A stretch of 64,000 nt of DNA from Pseudomonadota bacterium (GTDB lineage: Bacteria; Myxococcota_A; Polyangia; Polyangiales; Polyangiaceae), in NCBI GenBank assembly GCA_023428245.1, contig JAEYYX010000121.1:1-64000 (forward strand). The letters are read 5' to 3'. The translations under genes and the position numbers were made by a program. The notes under the pieces were generated by a model. That model searched no databases and was not told the DNA's origin. It saw only the letters and a list, made by a program, of their open reading frames with translations. Shown one piece after another: positions 54,908 through 63,722 of this stretch (positions within the stretch are counted from its first letter, which is position 1; each line of letters opens with the position of its first letter).

Positions 54908-55587
54908 TGTTGCTTTCTGGCCCCCTCACTCCGACTGCCTTCGACGCGATCATCTTCGACCTCGGCGGCGTCATCTTGCCCCTCTCTTACGGGCGTACGA
55001 TCGACAGTTTGTCCGTTCTGCTCGGCCGCGACGCCCGCGAAATCTATCAAGAGACCAGCCAAGAGAGTCTCTTCGATCGCTTTGAGCGGGGCGAGATCGG
55101 CCAGGAGGTGTTCCGCGATTGTCTCCGCGCTCTCGCGCGCGGTGGACGAGCGCCGACGGACGAAGAGCTCGACCAGGCATGGAACGCGATCCTCGAAGAG
55201 ATCCCCGAGGAGAACGTGGCGCTGCTCCGCGGCCTCAGCCGCGCCAAGCGCACCTTCCTCCTCAGCAACACGAATGAGATCCACCTGGCGAGGTTCGAAG
55301 CCGACTACGAGGCCCGCCACGGAGGGCTCCACGGCCCTTTTTGGACATTGTTCGAGAAGGACTACTACTCCCACCGCATCGGCCTTCGAAAGCCCGATCG
55401 TGCGGCCTTCTTGCACATCCTCGAGGGCCACGGGCTCCGGCCCGCGCGCACGCTCTTCATCGACGACAACCACCACAACGTCGACTCTGCCCTCGCGCTC
55501 GGCATGAGCGCTATCTTGCACCCGCGCAACGAGAAGATCGGCCCCTATTTCGATGGCTGGCTCGATAGCTCAGAGCTCGCGTTCTAA
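54907..55587 (+). CDS. HAD-superfamily hydrolase, YihX-like subclass
   Basis: 226 residues with a 1-bp overlap with aguA. HAD motif I is IIFDLGGVI (DxG rather than DxD, as in the YihX-like group). The cap-1 helical insertion is typical. Motif II is LLSNTNEIH, motif III LRKPDRAAF and motif IV LFIDDNHHNV. It is predicted to dephosphorylate a small phosphorylated metabolite in the cytosol, with an unknown substrate. Translational coupling to aguBA suggests a linked role, but HAD genes are frequent passengers and this stays an inference. Confidence 0.9.
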   Translation: MLLSGPLTPTAFDAIIFDLGGVILPLSYGRTIDSLSVLLGRDAREIYQETSQESLFDRFERGEIGQEVFRDCLRALARGGRAPTDEELDQAWNAILEEIPEENVALLRGLSRAKRTFLLSNTNEIHLARFEADYEARHGGLHGPFWTLFEKDYYSHRIGLRKPDRAAFLHILEGHGLRPARTLFIDDNHHNVDSALALGMSAILHPRNEKIGPYFDGWLDSSELAF

Positions 55588-55718
55588 GAGCCGACTCCGC
55601 ATCGAGCTCAGGAGCTCCTCAGGGCCCCGGTCCATAACATCCAGCTGAGTCCAACCGAGCCCTCACCTGAAGCCGGCGCCTCACCTCCCCGCTCTCCGAC
55701 GCGTCCGCGCGCGCATCC

Positions 55719-57119
55719 TCAAAGTCCGAGTGACTCGCGCAATGCGTCAAACTCGGCGAAATCGCTCTCTTTGGCGCGCGCTGTATTGCCCTGCCAGGTG
55801 AACATCGCCTCTCCCCATTCTCCCGACTGGGTAGGCTCCCAAAAGAATGTGCCGATACCCCGCCCACCCGGCAGGTCTCGCATGATCTCGTTCGCGCGCG
55901 TTCGCTCCGGGTTGTACTCAGCGATCACAAACTTCAAGTCCGGATGCTCATTGGCAAGCGTCGTGAAGGTGTTTTGCCAAACGCTCGGCTCTCCCTGGAA
56001 CTTTGTATAACAAGAGAGCCCGAACACATCGAAGTCGATCTCCTGAGCGATGGCTTGGTTGAGCCACCAGCGAACGCCCTCGAGCTCGTCCGTGTTCTCG
56101 ATGTGAAGCATGATCAGAATCGTCGGATCTACTTCACGCACAGCGCTCGCCCCAGCGCGCAATAGCTTTCCGAGGTTCGTCCAGTTGCTCGTGGAACCCC
56201 CGAAGGGCGCCGATGCTGGCTGATTTCCCCAACAATCAGTGTTTGCCCCCGGAACGTGCATCAGCATGCCCGGCGTAATTTCGTTGCCGACCTGGACCAT
56301 GTCCGGGCGCGCGCCCTCGGCGATCGCGTCCTCGAGAAAGTCTTTCGTGTACTCTTTCACGAGCTCCGCAAGCGCGTCGATGTTGGCCGCGTTTCGCCAC
56401 GCCTGGGGGATGATCTGATTGCCCGGGTCAGCCCATACGTCGCTATAATGAAAATCTACCAAGAGACCCATGCCGTGGTCTTTGGCTTGTTTTCCGTAAG
56501 CGATGACGTGCGCCTTGTCGCCATAGGACTCGGACTTCCCCGTGCAGCCGTTCGCGCTGGAGGCGTAACCGTAAGGCGCCATCGGATCGACGAAGGTGCG
56601 CAGGCGCACGGAGTTGAACCCATGATTTTGGAGCAGCGCGAAGATGCTCTTCTGCTGGCCGTCGGTGTCGATGAAGGTCGAGTTCGACTCCTGCACGCCC
56701 GAGATGTCCGCACCGAGGAAGAACGAAGGCGTCGTCGGTGCTCCCCCCGTTCCTCCTCCTCCCGATCCCTCGGCGCCGCCGCCTCCGCTTCCCGCGCTGC
56801 CACCTGCGGATGATCCTCCCGTCGGGCCCGTACCTTCTCCGCCAGAGCCCGGGCCAGTGCTGCCTCCGACCGACGGCGGACCGCCCCCGGAGCTCCCGCC
56901 GCTCGGGGACGCCGCTCCCGAACCGGTTCCGCCATCGCCGACCTGAGCCCCTCCGCTCGCCGCTCCGCCCATGCCTGTGACCCCTCCGCTGCCAGCGCCG
57001 CCGGCGCCTGACGGATCCAGGTCCGACGACGAACAGCCCAGCGCCCACGCGACGAAAGAAAGGAAGAGGACGGGCGGGAAGAGCCGAAGAGACATAGGAC
57101 GACGGGAAGGATGGCTCAT
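55719..57119 (-). CDS. GH53 endo-beta-1,4-galactanase, surface lipoprotein
   Basis: 466 residues (ATG at 57119, or 57095 eight codons later). A lipoprotein-type signal ends at ALGC (Cys29). About 100 residues of Gly/Ser/Ala/Pro linker follow, then a GH53 catalytic domain (about 130-466): FFLGADISGVQESNS, NSVRLRTFVDP, VDFHYSDVWADPGNQ, acid/base Glu280 in VQVGNEITPGM and nucleophile Glu401 in VIAEYNPERT. It hydrolyses beta-1,4-galactan side chains of pectin outside the cell. It is 106 bp downstream of the CE15 gene on the same strand. The shared linker style suggests a common export and surface-display strategy. Confidence 0.92.
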   Translation of the reverse strand: MSHPSRRPMSLRLFPPVLFLSFVAWALGCSSSDLDPSGAGGAGSGGVTGMGGAASGGAQVGDGGTGSGAASPSGGSSGGGPPSVGGSTGPGSGGEGTGPTGGSSAGGSAGSGGGGAEGSGGGGTGGAPTTPSFFLGADISGVQESNSTFIDTDGQQKSIFALLQNHGFNSVRLRTFVDPMAPYGYASSANGCTGKSESYGDKAHVIAYGKQAKDHGMGLLVDFHYSDVWADPGNQIIPQAWRNAANIDALAELVKEYTKDFLEDAIAEGARPDMVQVGNEITPGMLMHVPGANTDCWGNQPASAPFGGSTSNWTNLGKLLRAGASAVREVDPTILIMLHIENTDELEGVRWWLNQAIAQEIDFDVFGLSCYTKFQGEPSVWQNTFTTLANEHPDLKFVIAEYNPERTRANEIMRDLPGGRGIGTFFWEPTQSGEWGEAMFTWQGNTARAKESDFAEFDALRESLGL

Positions 57120-57225
57120 CTTTCGAAAATGTCGCGGCCTTCACCCAAAAGCCGCAAATCTCTCGGCTCTATGCGAATCGCAGCCGATCCGATCGAGAAA
57201 AGGTGTGCTCCGGACGAGGACTCTC

Positions 57226-58746
57226 TCAGAGCTCGCCTGCGAGCGTCGGCGGTTCCCAATCGATGTGCGTCGTGTGATTCGGCGGGTTCGGAAGGTCCGT
57301 CTTGAACGTACCCGTCGCCGCGTCGCTCTTGTCCAAGAGGAACTTGTCGATCATGGCGTTGAGCGAAGGAGTGTATTGATCCCGCCAGCTGCAATGGGCG
57401 CCGGAGGCTCCTTCGTAGGCCATATGATCGCCGACGCCGAGGGCTTCGAAGATCATCTGGCCGACCTTGGCGGTCACCCAGGCCGAGTTCCGATCGAGAC
57501 CATTATACATCGTGCTCGGGTTATCGACGATGTAGAGGCCCCGCGGCGCAATCAAACCCATCATCTCGTGCATGTCGACGGGCAATTTGTCGGTGTTGTC
57601 CGCTCCGGCATTGTTGCCTGAGGTGAACTGGCCGAGCGCCGATTCCGAGAGCCAACGCACATAGCTGATCGCGTGATACGGCCACTCGCTGCCACTGTAG
57701 CTATCGAGCGTCTCGACCAAACGCAGCCCCACGGTACCGCCGAGGCCTGACTCCACTGGGATCGTGAGCGCAATGCGATTGTCGAGCACTCCCGCCACGA
57801 AGGCGCCCTTGCCGTACCGAGAACAGCCCGTCACCGCGACATGTTTTGGATCGATAACATCGGGGTTCGCCTCGAGCAGATCCAAGAGGCGGCTGATCTG
57901 CCACGCCTGCGCGGTGAGATATCCAGCCTCATGGTTCGCGCCGTAGGCCGTAAAAAACGGGCCGTTTTTCGCGCCGCTGCCGCCCGTCGCCTCGACTGGC
58001 GTGAAGTTCAAGATCGCCACGCCCATTGGCACCTTCATGCCCCCGACGCCGCCGTAGCCGATGATGGCCGGCGCCGGCGCGGTGGCGCCGTTCATGTTCA
58101 CGGTGACGTTGAAGGAGGTCATCTTGCCACCATCGTTGACCTGAACGGTGATCATGTTCGAGCTCACATCGCCGGAGACGGCGCTCTCGGGAGTTACCGG
58201 TTTTTCGCCGTAGATGAACTCGAGAGCCTGTCTCCTGATCTCTTCTCTTCGACAGCGCCACTCGCTCTTGCTCGAGATCCGCATCCCATCCATCTTCTTG
58301 AAAGGATCGGGGAGCTTTGCGCTCGCGGGGAGCGAACCGAAGCTCGGCAAAGGCCCTACTTCACAGTCGGCGCTCGGATTCTCCACCTCGCCCCAGCTGC
58401 TCGGGCTGTTCCCGCCGCCACCGGTGGTCGGCGCCCCACCGTCCCCCGAATCAGCGCCGCCGCTGCTTCCACCTCCGCTGCCTCCTGCACTCGGCGCCCC
58501 GCCCGAAGGGCTCGGACCAAGGCTGCCGCCGGCGCCTACACCCCCGCCTACACCCCCGCCTACACCCAAGCTCCCGCCGCTCGCGGCTCCACCGGACGCG
58601 CCGCCGCCCACCGCCGGAGAGGCTCCGCCCGCGCCATCGTCGCCCTCGCTCGGCGCGAGCCCACTTGAGCAAGCAAGTCCCCCGAGAGCACTCACGGCGA
58701 GAAGAGAGAGGGAAAAGGCACGGGAGGAACTCAGACGAAAAGACAT
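57226..58746 (-). CDS. CE15 glucuronoyl esterase-like, surface lipoprotein
   Basis: 506 residues. The signal peptide ends in a lipobox-like LGGLAC (Cys26), followed by a Gly/Ser-rich linker of about 90 residues. The alpha/beta-hydrolase domain (about 120-506) carries the CE15 nucleophile motif GCSRYGKG (Ser309), Glu332 in PVESGLGG and His451 in SGAHCSW, the CE15 triad. YGGVGGMKVPMGVAI and ISYVRWLSESA are also typical. It should cleave ester bonds between 4-O-methyl-glucuronic acid of xylan and lignin alcohols. With the GH53 gene it forms a two-gene plant-wall cluster. The linker DNA includes a tandem 12-bp repeat. Confidence 0.9.
   Translation of the reverse strand: MSFRLSSSRAFSLSLLAVSALGGLACSSGLAPSEGDDGAGGASPAVGGGASGGAASGGSLGVGGGVGGGVGAGGSLGPSPSGGAPSAGGSGGGSSGGADSGDGGAPTTGGGGNSPSSWGEVENPSADCEVGPLPSFGSLPASAKLPDPFKKMDGMRISSKSEWRCRREEIRRQALEFIYGEKPVTPESAVSGDVSSNMITVQVNDGGKMTSFNVTVNMNGATAPAPAIIGYGGVGGMKVPMGVAILNFTPVEATGGSGAKNGPFFTAYGANHEAGYLTAQAWQISRLLDLLEANPDVIDPKHVAVTGCSRYGKGAFVAGVLDNRIALTIPVESGLGGTVGLRLVETLDSYSGSEWPYHAISYVRWLSESALGQFTSGNNAGADNTDKLPVDMHEMMGLIAPRGLYIVDNPSTMYNGLDRNSAWVTAKVGQMIFEALGVGDHMAYEGASGAHCSWRDQYTPSLNAMIDKFLLDKSDAATGTFKTDLPNPPNHTTHIDWEPPTLAGEL
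58534..58569. repeat. three 12-bp tandem repeats in the CE15 linker
   Basis: GCCTACACCCCC occurs twice exactly and once with its last two bases changed. On the minus strand it codes for repeated VGGG units in the Gly-rich linker of the esterase. Length variation by slippage would change linker length without a frameshift, since 12 bp is four codons. Confidence 0.8.
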
Positions 58747-58989
58747 AGGCGGCTCCAGGAGGGCGGGGGACGGCAGAGGGCGATCCTCCGCGCTTCTTCC
58801 GCGACGGTGTCACTCCCGAATCGCACCAGCCAAGGCCTTTGAGCCAGTTGCACGCAGCTTCTGGCTTCTCTGAGCGGTCCGCTTGCGAAGTTTCGACGAA
58901 ACAGAAAGTTGACCTGTTTTTCCGAGATCGTAAATCACGATCCGCGCTCCCGCTCGCCTTCTTCTTCAGCTCAGCTACCTTCCGGCCGC

Positions 58990-61182
58990 GTGGCGCGCCC
59001 GGGACTCTTTGGACACCAGCCCTTCTGGGCCAAGCGACTCGGCGTGGCGCCGTTCCTTCCGCGCAGGCGCGCTGAGATGGATGCGCTCGGCTGGGATGCC
59101 TGTGACATCATCTTGGTCACCGGCGACGCCTATGTGGACCATCCGAGTTTCGGCATGGCCCTGGTCGGTCGCCTTCTCGAAGACCAGGGCTTTCGCGTAG
59201 GCATCTTGGATCAACCGGACACGTCGAGCTCAGCCGCCTTCCAGGAGCTCGGTGAGCCGACGCTCTTTTTTGGCGTCACGGGCGGCAACATGGATTCGCT
59301 CGTCAACAACTACACGAGCGACAAGAAGCCCCGCTCGGACGACGCCTATACGCCCGGCGGCGTCGCCGGCAAGAGACCGGACCGGGCAACCATCATCTAC
59401 ACGCAGCGCTGCCGCGAAGCCTATCCGAAGGCGCCTGTCGTTCTCGGCGGCATCGAAGCAAGTCTCCGTCGTTTAGCCCATTATGACTATTGGAGCGGGA
59501 AGGTGCGCCGCTCGCTGCTCGTCGACTCCGGCGCCGATCTGCTCATCTACGGCAACGCTGAGCGGGCCCTCTGTGAGGTCGCCCATCGAGTGGCGCGCGG
59601 CGAACACCCGCGGAACATCCTCGACGTACGCGGGACCGTCGTGCGGAGGTCCATGGGTCCAGACGGGCCTCTCGATGCAGCGCCCGGAGCTTTCATCGTC
59701 GAACGCTCCGACAGTGTCGACACGCCCGGCCCTGTCACCGAAGCTCCGAGTCCCTATCTCATGGAGGCGGAAATCCGCGCTTCCCAGGGCACTTCTGGAG
59801 GCCCGACGAAAGCCGAACTCGTCCAGCTCCGGAAGGCGCGCCTTCGTCACCCGCGGGACAAGGTCATCCTCAGACTGCCGAGCGCCGAGGTCCTGAAAGA
59901 AGACAAAGTCCTCTACGCCCACGCATCCCGCGTGTTCCACCTGGAGTCGAACCCCAAAAACGCCCGCTGCCTCGTGCAGAGAAACGGCGACGTCGATGTT
60001 TTCGCGAACCCTCCCCCGCTGCCGATCTCGACGGAGGAGATGGACTACATCTACGAGCTTCCCTACCAAAAAGTGCCGCACCCGGCGCACCAAGGGCAAA
60101 AGCTGCCCGCCTATGAGATGATCCGGTTCTCGGTGACGATCATGCGTGGCTGCTTTGGCGGCTGTTCCTTCTGTTCCATCACCGAACATGAAGGCCGTAT
60201 CATCCAAAATCGCTCAGAAGGCTCGATTTTGCGCGAACTCGCGGCCATGGCGACGCTGCCCGGGTTCACCGGCCACGTGAGCGATCTCGGGGGACCGACC
60301 GCGAACATGTATCGACTGGCCTGCAAGAGCCGCGAAATCGAGGCCAAGTGTCGCTTGCCTTCCTGCGTCTATCCAGACGTCTGCGACAACCTGAATACCG
60401 ATCACACCCCGCTGATACAGGTCTATCGCAAAGCCCGAGCCATCCCGGGCATCAAAAAGATCTCGATTGCTTCCGGGCTTCGCTACGATCTCGCCATCAA
60501 GAGTCCCGAGTACATCAAGGAGCTCGCGACGCACCACGTAGGCGGCTATTTGAAGATCGCTCCAGAGCATATCGCCGAGGGCCCGCTCTCGAAGATGATG
60601 AAGCCGGGCGTCGGAACCTATTATCGCTTCAAGCGCCTGTTCGAGGAGTACTCGAAGGCCGCAGGTAAAAAACAGTACCTGATCCCCTACTTCATCGCGG
60701 CTCACCCAGGGACGACCGACGAAGACATGCTCGAGCTCGCCCTTTGGCTCAAGAAGAACGGCTACCGCGCCGACCAAGTCCAAGCGTTTCTGCCTGGACC
60801 GATGTCCTACGCCGCCGCGATGTATCACACGGAGCGAAACCCGCTCCGCCCCGTCGATCGCTCCTCGGAGACCGTCGCCGTCGTAAAGAGCCCCGAGCAG
60901 AGGCGTCTGCACAAGGCCTTCCTCCGCTACCACGATCCGAAAAACTGGCCTCAGCTTCGCAAGGCGCTCGTCCGCATGGGCCGTCACGATCTCATTGGGC
61001 CCGGCGAGCATCAGCTCGTCCCGCGCTACGACCCCCTCTCCCCCGAGAGTCCTCCCAGCGACCGCAAGGGGAGCCGAAGCCCCGGGCGGCCTTCGTCTGG
61101 GGACTCGCCGCCTTCGCGCAAGGAAAGGCCGCTTCTGACCCAGCACACGGGTTTGCCCCGCGTGCCTCGAGGACGCCGCTGA
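58990..61182 (+). CDS. YgiQ-family radical SAM protein
   Basis: About 730 residues from GTG 58990; TTG 58909 in frame would add 27. Family features: APFLPRRRAEMDALGWDACD, VTGDAYVDHPSFGMA, an N-terminal B12-binding-like domain (GILDQPDTSS), VLGGIEASLRRLAHYDYW, and the radical SAM cluster MRGCFGGCSFCSI (CxxxCxxC), then HVSDLGGPTANMY and LIPYFIAAHPGTTDEDM. Length is close to E. coli YgiQ (739). The reaction of YgiQ proteins is not established. The C-terminal tail is Ser/Pro/Lys-rich and disordered. It is convergent with the protease gene. Confidence 0.93.
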   Translation: MARPGLFGHQPFWAKRLGVAPFLPRRRAEMDALGWDACDIILVTGDAYVDHPSFGMALVGRLLEDQGFRVGILDQPDTSSSAAFQELGEPTLFFGVTGGNMDSLVNNYTSDKKPRSDDAYTPGGVAGKRPDRATIIYTQRCREAYPKAPVVLGGIEASLRRLAHYDYWSGKVRRSLLVDSGADLLIYGNAERALCEVAHRVARGEHPRNILDVRGTVVRRSMGPDGPLDAAPGAFIVERSDSVDTPGPVTEAPSPYLMEAEIRASQGTSGGPTKAELVQLRKARLRHPRDKVILRLPSAEVLKEDKVLYAHASRVFHLESNPKNARCLVQRNGDVDVFANPPPLPISTEEMDYIYELPYQKVPHPAHQGQKLPAYEMIRFSVTIMRGCFGGCSFCSITEHEGRIIQNRSEGSILRELAAMATLPGFTGHVSDLGGPTANMYRLACKSREIEAKCRLPSCVYPDVCDNLNTDHTPLIQVYRKARAIPGIKKISIASGLRYDLAIKSPEYIKELATHHVGGYLKIAPEHIAEGPLSKMMKPGVGTYYRFKRLFEEYSKAAGKKQYLIPYFIAAHPGTTDEDMLELALWLKKNGYRADQVQAFLPGPMSYAAAMYHTERNPLRPVDRSSETVAVVKSPEQRRLHKAFLRYHDPKNWPQLRKALVRMGRHDLIGPGEHQLVPRYDPLSPESPPSDRKGSRSPGRPSSGDSPPSRKERPLLTQHTGLPRVPRGRR

Positions 61183-61264
61183 AGGAAAGCAGCGGCATCC
61201 TTGAGGACTCACGAGGACGACCAGAGAGCGCTTCTCAAGAACTGAGATGCACGCAGAGCTCGTC

Positions 61265-62557
61265 TCAGTTCACGATCTGCCAGGCGGACCAGCTCAGTCC
61301 AGCTTTGACATAGACGTAATATCCGCCGTCTTTGCGCGCCGGATAGGCCCAGTTTCCGACCCACTGATTGGTCACGTCCTGCCCGTTCAGGTTGACCTGG
61401 ATCATGCTGAAGTTGTTCAAGCTATAACCGAGGTCCTGGAGGAAGTAGCAGCTGTCGTCGACGCCCTGCTTGAAGAGCGGAGCGCTCACCGTCTTGACCG
61501 CGTTACATCCAGAGGGACACGTGCAATTGGTGCTAGCTGAACCACCGACGGTGTCGACGTTCAGACCCTGGAGCCAACTGCCCACGTTGTGCAGCGAATC
61601 GAGGGACGTCCTCGTGTGCAAATCGGTCCAGGAAACTCCACCGAGATCCTCGGGCCCGCTCCGCGGCATGAACGTGTAGTCGGAGTTCACTCCCACAATG
61701 CGCGGCTCCGCGCTCGACTTCAGGTAGAGCGGGCCTCCCGAATCTCCCAGGCAAAGGCTCGCGTTATCCGGGTTCTGCGCGTGACCAGCCGTAATGAGGT
61801 AGGTATCCCCGATCAAAGCGGCCTGATCGCTCGTGACGGGCGGGCGACCCATCACGTCATGGGGGTGGACGATCGAGCTAGCCGGAATCGTCGTCCCGTC
61901 AGCAGACTTGTAGCGCCCGAGACCACCGAGCTCCTCGCGCGGAATGTTCGTTCGAACTTCGCAGCCATAACCCACCTTGATGACCTCCGTTCCTACGGGG
62001 ACCGGATCGAGATCGACACGGGCCGAGGGGACCTGCGGCGTGTCCTCGGCGATCTCAATGACAGCAATGTCTGCCGCGGTCCCGTCTTGGTAGATCGGCT
62101 CATAACAAGTCGGGCACGACCACCAGGAAGGGTGGATGCTGGTCTGGACGATGGTGACCGTGATGTCCTCGGGAGTTCCGGTACTCACGCCCGTGTGAAT
62201 GACGAGCGGGTTCCCCGGAAGAAAGCTCTCAGCGACACCGTCATTGGCCGGGTAGTCCTCCGGAAGGGGGAAGGGATACCGCGGCGGAACCCGCCACCCG
62301 GCCACACAATGGGCCGCGGTCAGGAAGAGCCGTTGCCCGACTTTGGCTGCCGTGCAAGCGTCCCCAATTCCCACCGTTGAGCGATAGAAGTCGAGCGGCA
62401 CTGGTAGACCGCCGATCAGCTCCTGCTCCCTATCGCGCACTTCGCTCTCAGCCACGTCCAAAGGCTCGACGGCGCATGCCGCCAGGCTCATGGAACCCAA
62501 TGAAAGAATGGCCAAAAGGCCGGTCCGAGCGAGCGATGAGTGCTTCTGATATTTCAT
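61265..62557 (-). CDS. trypsin-like serine protease lipoprotein with C-terminal module
   Basis: 430 residues with a GGGGAAG Shine-Dalgarno. The signal ends at a canonical lipobox SLAAC (Cys28). The S1 protease domain (about 47-345) starts at ELIGG and has the triad His83 (FLTAAHC), Asp163 (ADIAVIEI) and Ser273 (GDSGGPLY). After a short Cys-rich hinge (NCTCPSGC), a roughly 75-residue C-terminal module ends in YYVYVKAGLSWSAWQIVN. Its conserved Trp/Tyr residues recall small carbohydrate- or substrate-binding modules of myxobacterial secreted enzymes. It is surface or periplasmic and probably serves predation or nutrition. Confidence 0.88.
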   Translation of the reverse strand: MKYQKHSSLARTGLLAILSLGSMSLAACAVEPLDVAESEVRDREQELIGGLPVPLDFYRSTVGIGDACTAAKVGQRLFLTAAHCVAGWRVPPRYPFPLPEDYPANDGVAESFLPGNPLVIHTGVSTGTPEDITVTIVQTSIHPSWWSCPTCYEPIYQDGTAADIAVIEIAEDTPQVPSARVDLDPVPVGTEVIKVGYGCEVRTNIPREELGGLGRYKSADGTTIPASSIVHPHDVMGRPPVTSDQAALIGDTYLITAGHAQNPDNASLCLGDSGGPLYLKSSAEPRIVGVNSDYTFMPRSGPEDLGGVSWTDLHTRTSLDSLHNVGSWLQGLNVDTVGGSASTNCTCPSGCNAVKTVSAPLFKQGVDDSCYFLQDLGYSLNNFSMIQVNLNGQDVTNQWVGNWAYPARKDGGYYVYVKAGLSWSAWQIVN

Positions 62558-62797
62558 GAATGCTTCCCCTTTTCTCTGAAAACCAACAAAACTACCTATG
62601 CTCCCGTTGCAATTTTCCGTTCACAGACGAGAGGCCGGCAACCTACCTCAACCCACGTCGCTTTTGAACCCACCAGGAACCTCGGATGGGCGAATTGTCC
62701 TCAAGGGCGCCCCGAAGCCTTTCGAGCTCAGTGGATTGGAGCGGGTCTCACCGAGGCGTGGCGCCGGGTCCGGCTTGACCTATACTTATGGGGACGG

Positions 62798-63436
62798 ATG
62801 AGCCCCCACGGTCGCAAAAGCCGCTCTTTGACGGTGCGCTCGCTCTTAGGAGCCGTGGCGATCTTGGGTGCGGCCGCACTCACCGCGCCCCAAGCTCACG
62901 CGGACATCTATCAATCGGTCGACGCGGACGGCGTGATCGTCTTCACCTCGAAACCCCGGCCTGGCGCGAAGAAAGTCGCCGTAGACACTCCGGCCGCGAT
63001 GCCTCGCGATCGCAGCCCCGAGCGTCTCACCCGCTACGACGCATACATCCGCGAGGCCGCGTCCCTCTACCAAATCCCTGAGGAGCTCGTCCGCGCGGTC
63101 ATTCTCGTCGAGAGCAACTACGATCCGCGCGCAGTCTCGCGAGCAGGCGCAATTGGGCTCATGCAGCTCATGCCGCCAACCGCCGCGACCATGCTCGTCG
63201 AAGACATCTACGACCCGCGCCAGAATATCCTAGGCGGAACGCGGTATTTGCGCGTCCTCGCCAACATGTTCAACGGGGATCTCATGCTCACCGTCGCCGG
63301 CTACAACGCTGGCGAGAACGCTGTCCTTCGTTACGGGGGCATTCCGCCTTACCCCGAGACGCAAGGGTATGTGACCAAAGTGATCGAGAACTATCAGCGC
63401 TACCGCGAAGCCTCAGCCCGGCGCGCAGCAGAGTAG
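62798..63436 (+). CDS. lytic transglycosylase (SLT domain) with DUF4124-like N-terminus
   Basis: 212 residues from ATG 62798, which starts a signal peptide (basic start, LLGAVAILGAAALTA, cleavage at AHA|DI). A short DUF4124-like region follows (IYQSVDADGVIVFTSKP). The SLT catalytic domain (about 80-200) has Glu in VILVESNYDPRAVSRAG, then IGLMQLMPPTA, VAGYNAGENAV and YPETQGYVTKVI. It cleaves peptidoglycan glycan strands outside the cytoplasm. Smaller than slt at 4116-6473, so a second wall enzyme in the window. The upstream open frame to 62540 is not protein-like. Confidence 0.93.
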   Translation: MSPHGRKSRSLTVRSLLGAVAILGAAALTAPQAHADIYQSVDADGVIVFTSKPRPGAKKVAVDTPAAMPRDRSPERLTRYDAYIREAASLYQIPEELVRAVILVESNYDPRAVSRAGAIGLMQLMPPTAATMLVEDIYDPRQNILGGTRYLRVLANMFNGDLMLTVAGYNAGENAVLRYGGIPPYPETQGYVTKVIENYQRYREASARRAAE

Positions 63437-63722
63437 TCCCCCGCGAAAACTCGGCCCCGAGTTCGCCGGGCAGTTCTTCGACACTCCCACGCTCGGACGG
63501 AGTCGTTCGTTGCCATTCGCCCTCCACCGCGGGCGGTGACGAGTAGAAATATGCCCACCGTCCGAAAAAAGAACAGGTCTGCTCACAGCCCGCAAATCTC
63601 TGAATTCATGGCCTTCTCCCTTGCTCGAGCAGGAGGCGACGAGCCTCCGATCTTGATTGCAAATATTTCGACACAAAGAAGAAACCTCGACCGGTGAACT
63701 TAGAGCCCGAGGAGATGGCTCC
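63437..63722. other. intergenic region between lytic transglycosylase and amt
   Basis: This 286-bp stretch holds no supported gene. The last 20 bases hold a GAGGAG Shine-Dalgarno (63709-63714). Its middle is relatively AT-rich (about 63590-63700). No sigma54 promoter with correct GG-N10-GC spacing was found, although nitrogen control would be expected for an ammonium transporter. Confidence 0.4.

Noticed and set aside
58534..58569. short repeats considered as a CRISPR array
   Set aside because: Units are contiguous 12-mers with no spacers and lie inside a coding linker; no cas genes.
63609..63626. sigma54-like TGG...TTGC upstream of amt
   Set aside because: The GG-to-GC spacing is 11 rather than 10 and flanking bases match poorly.
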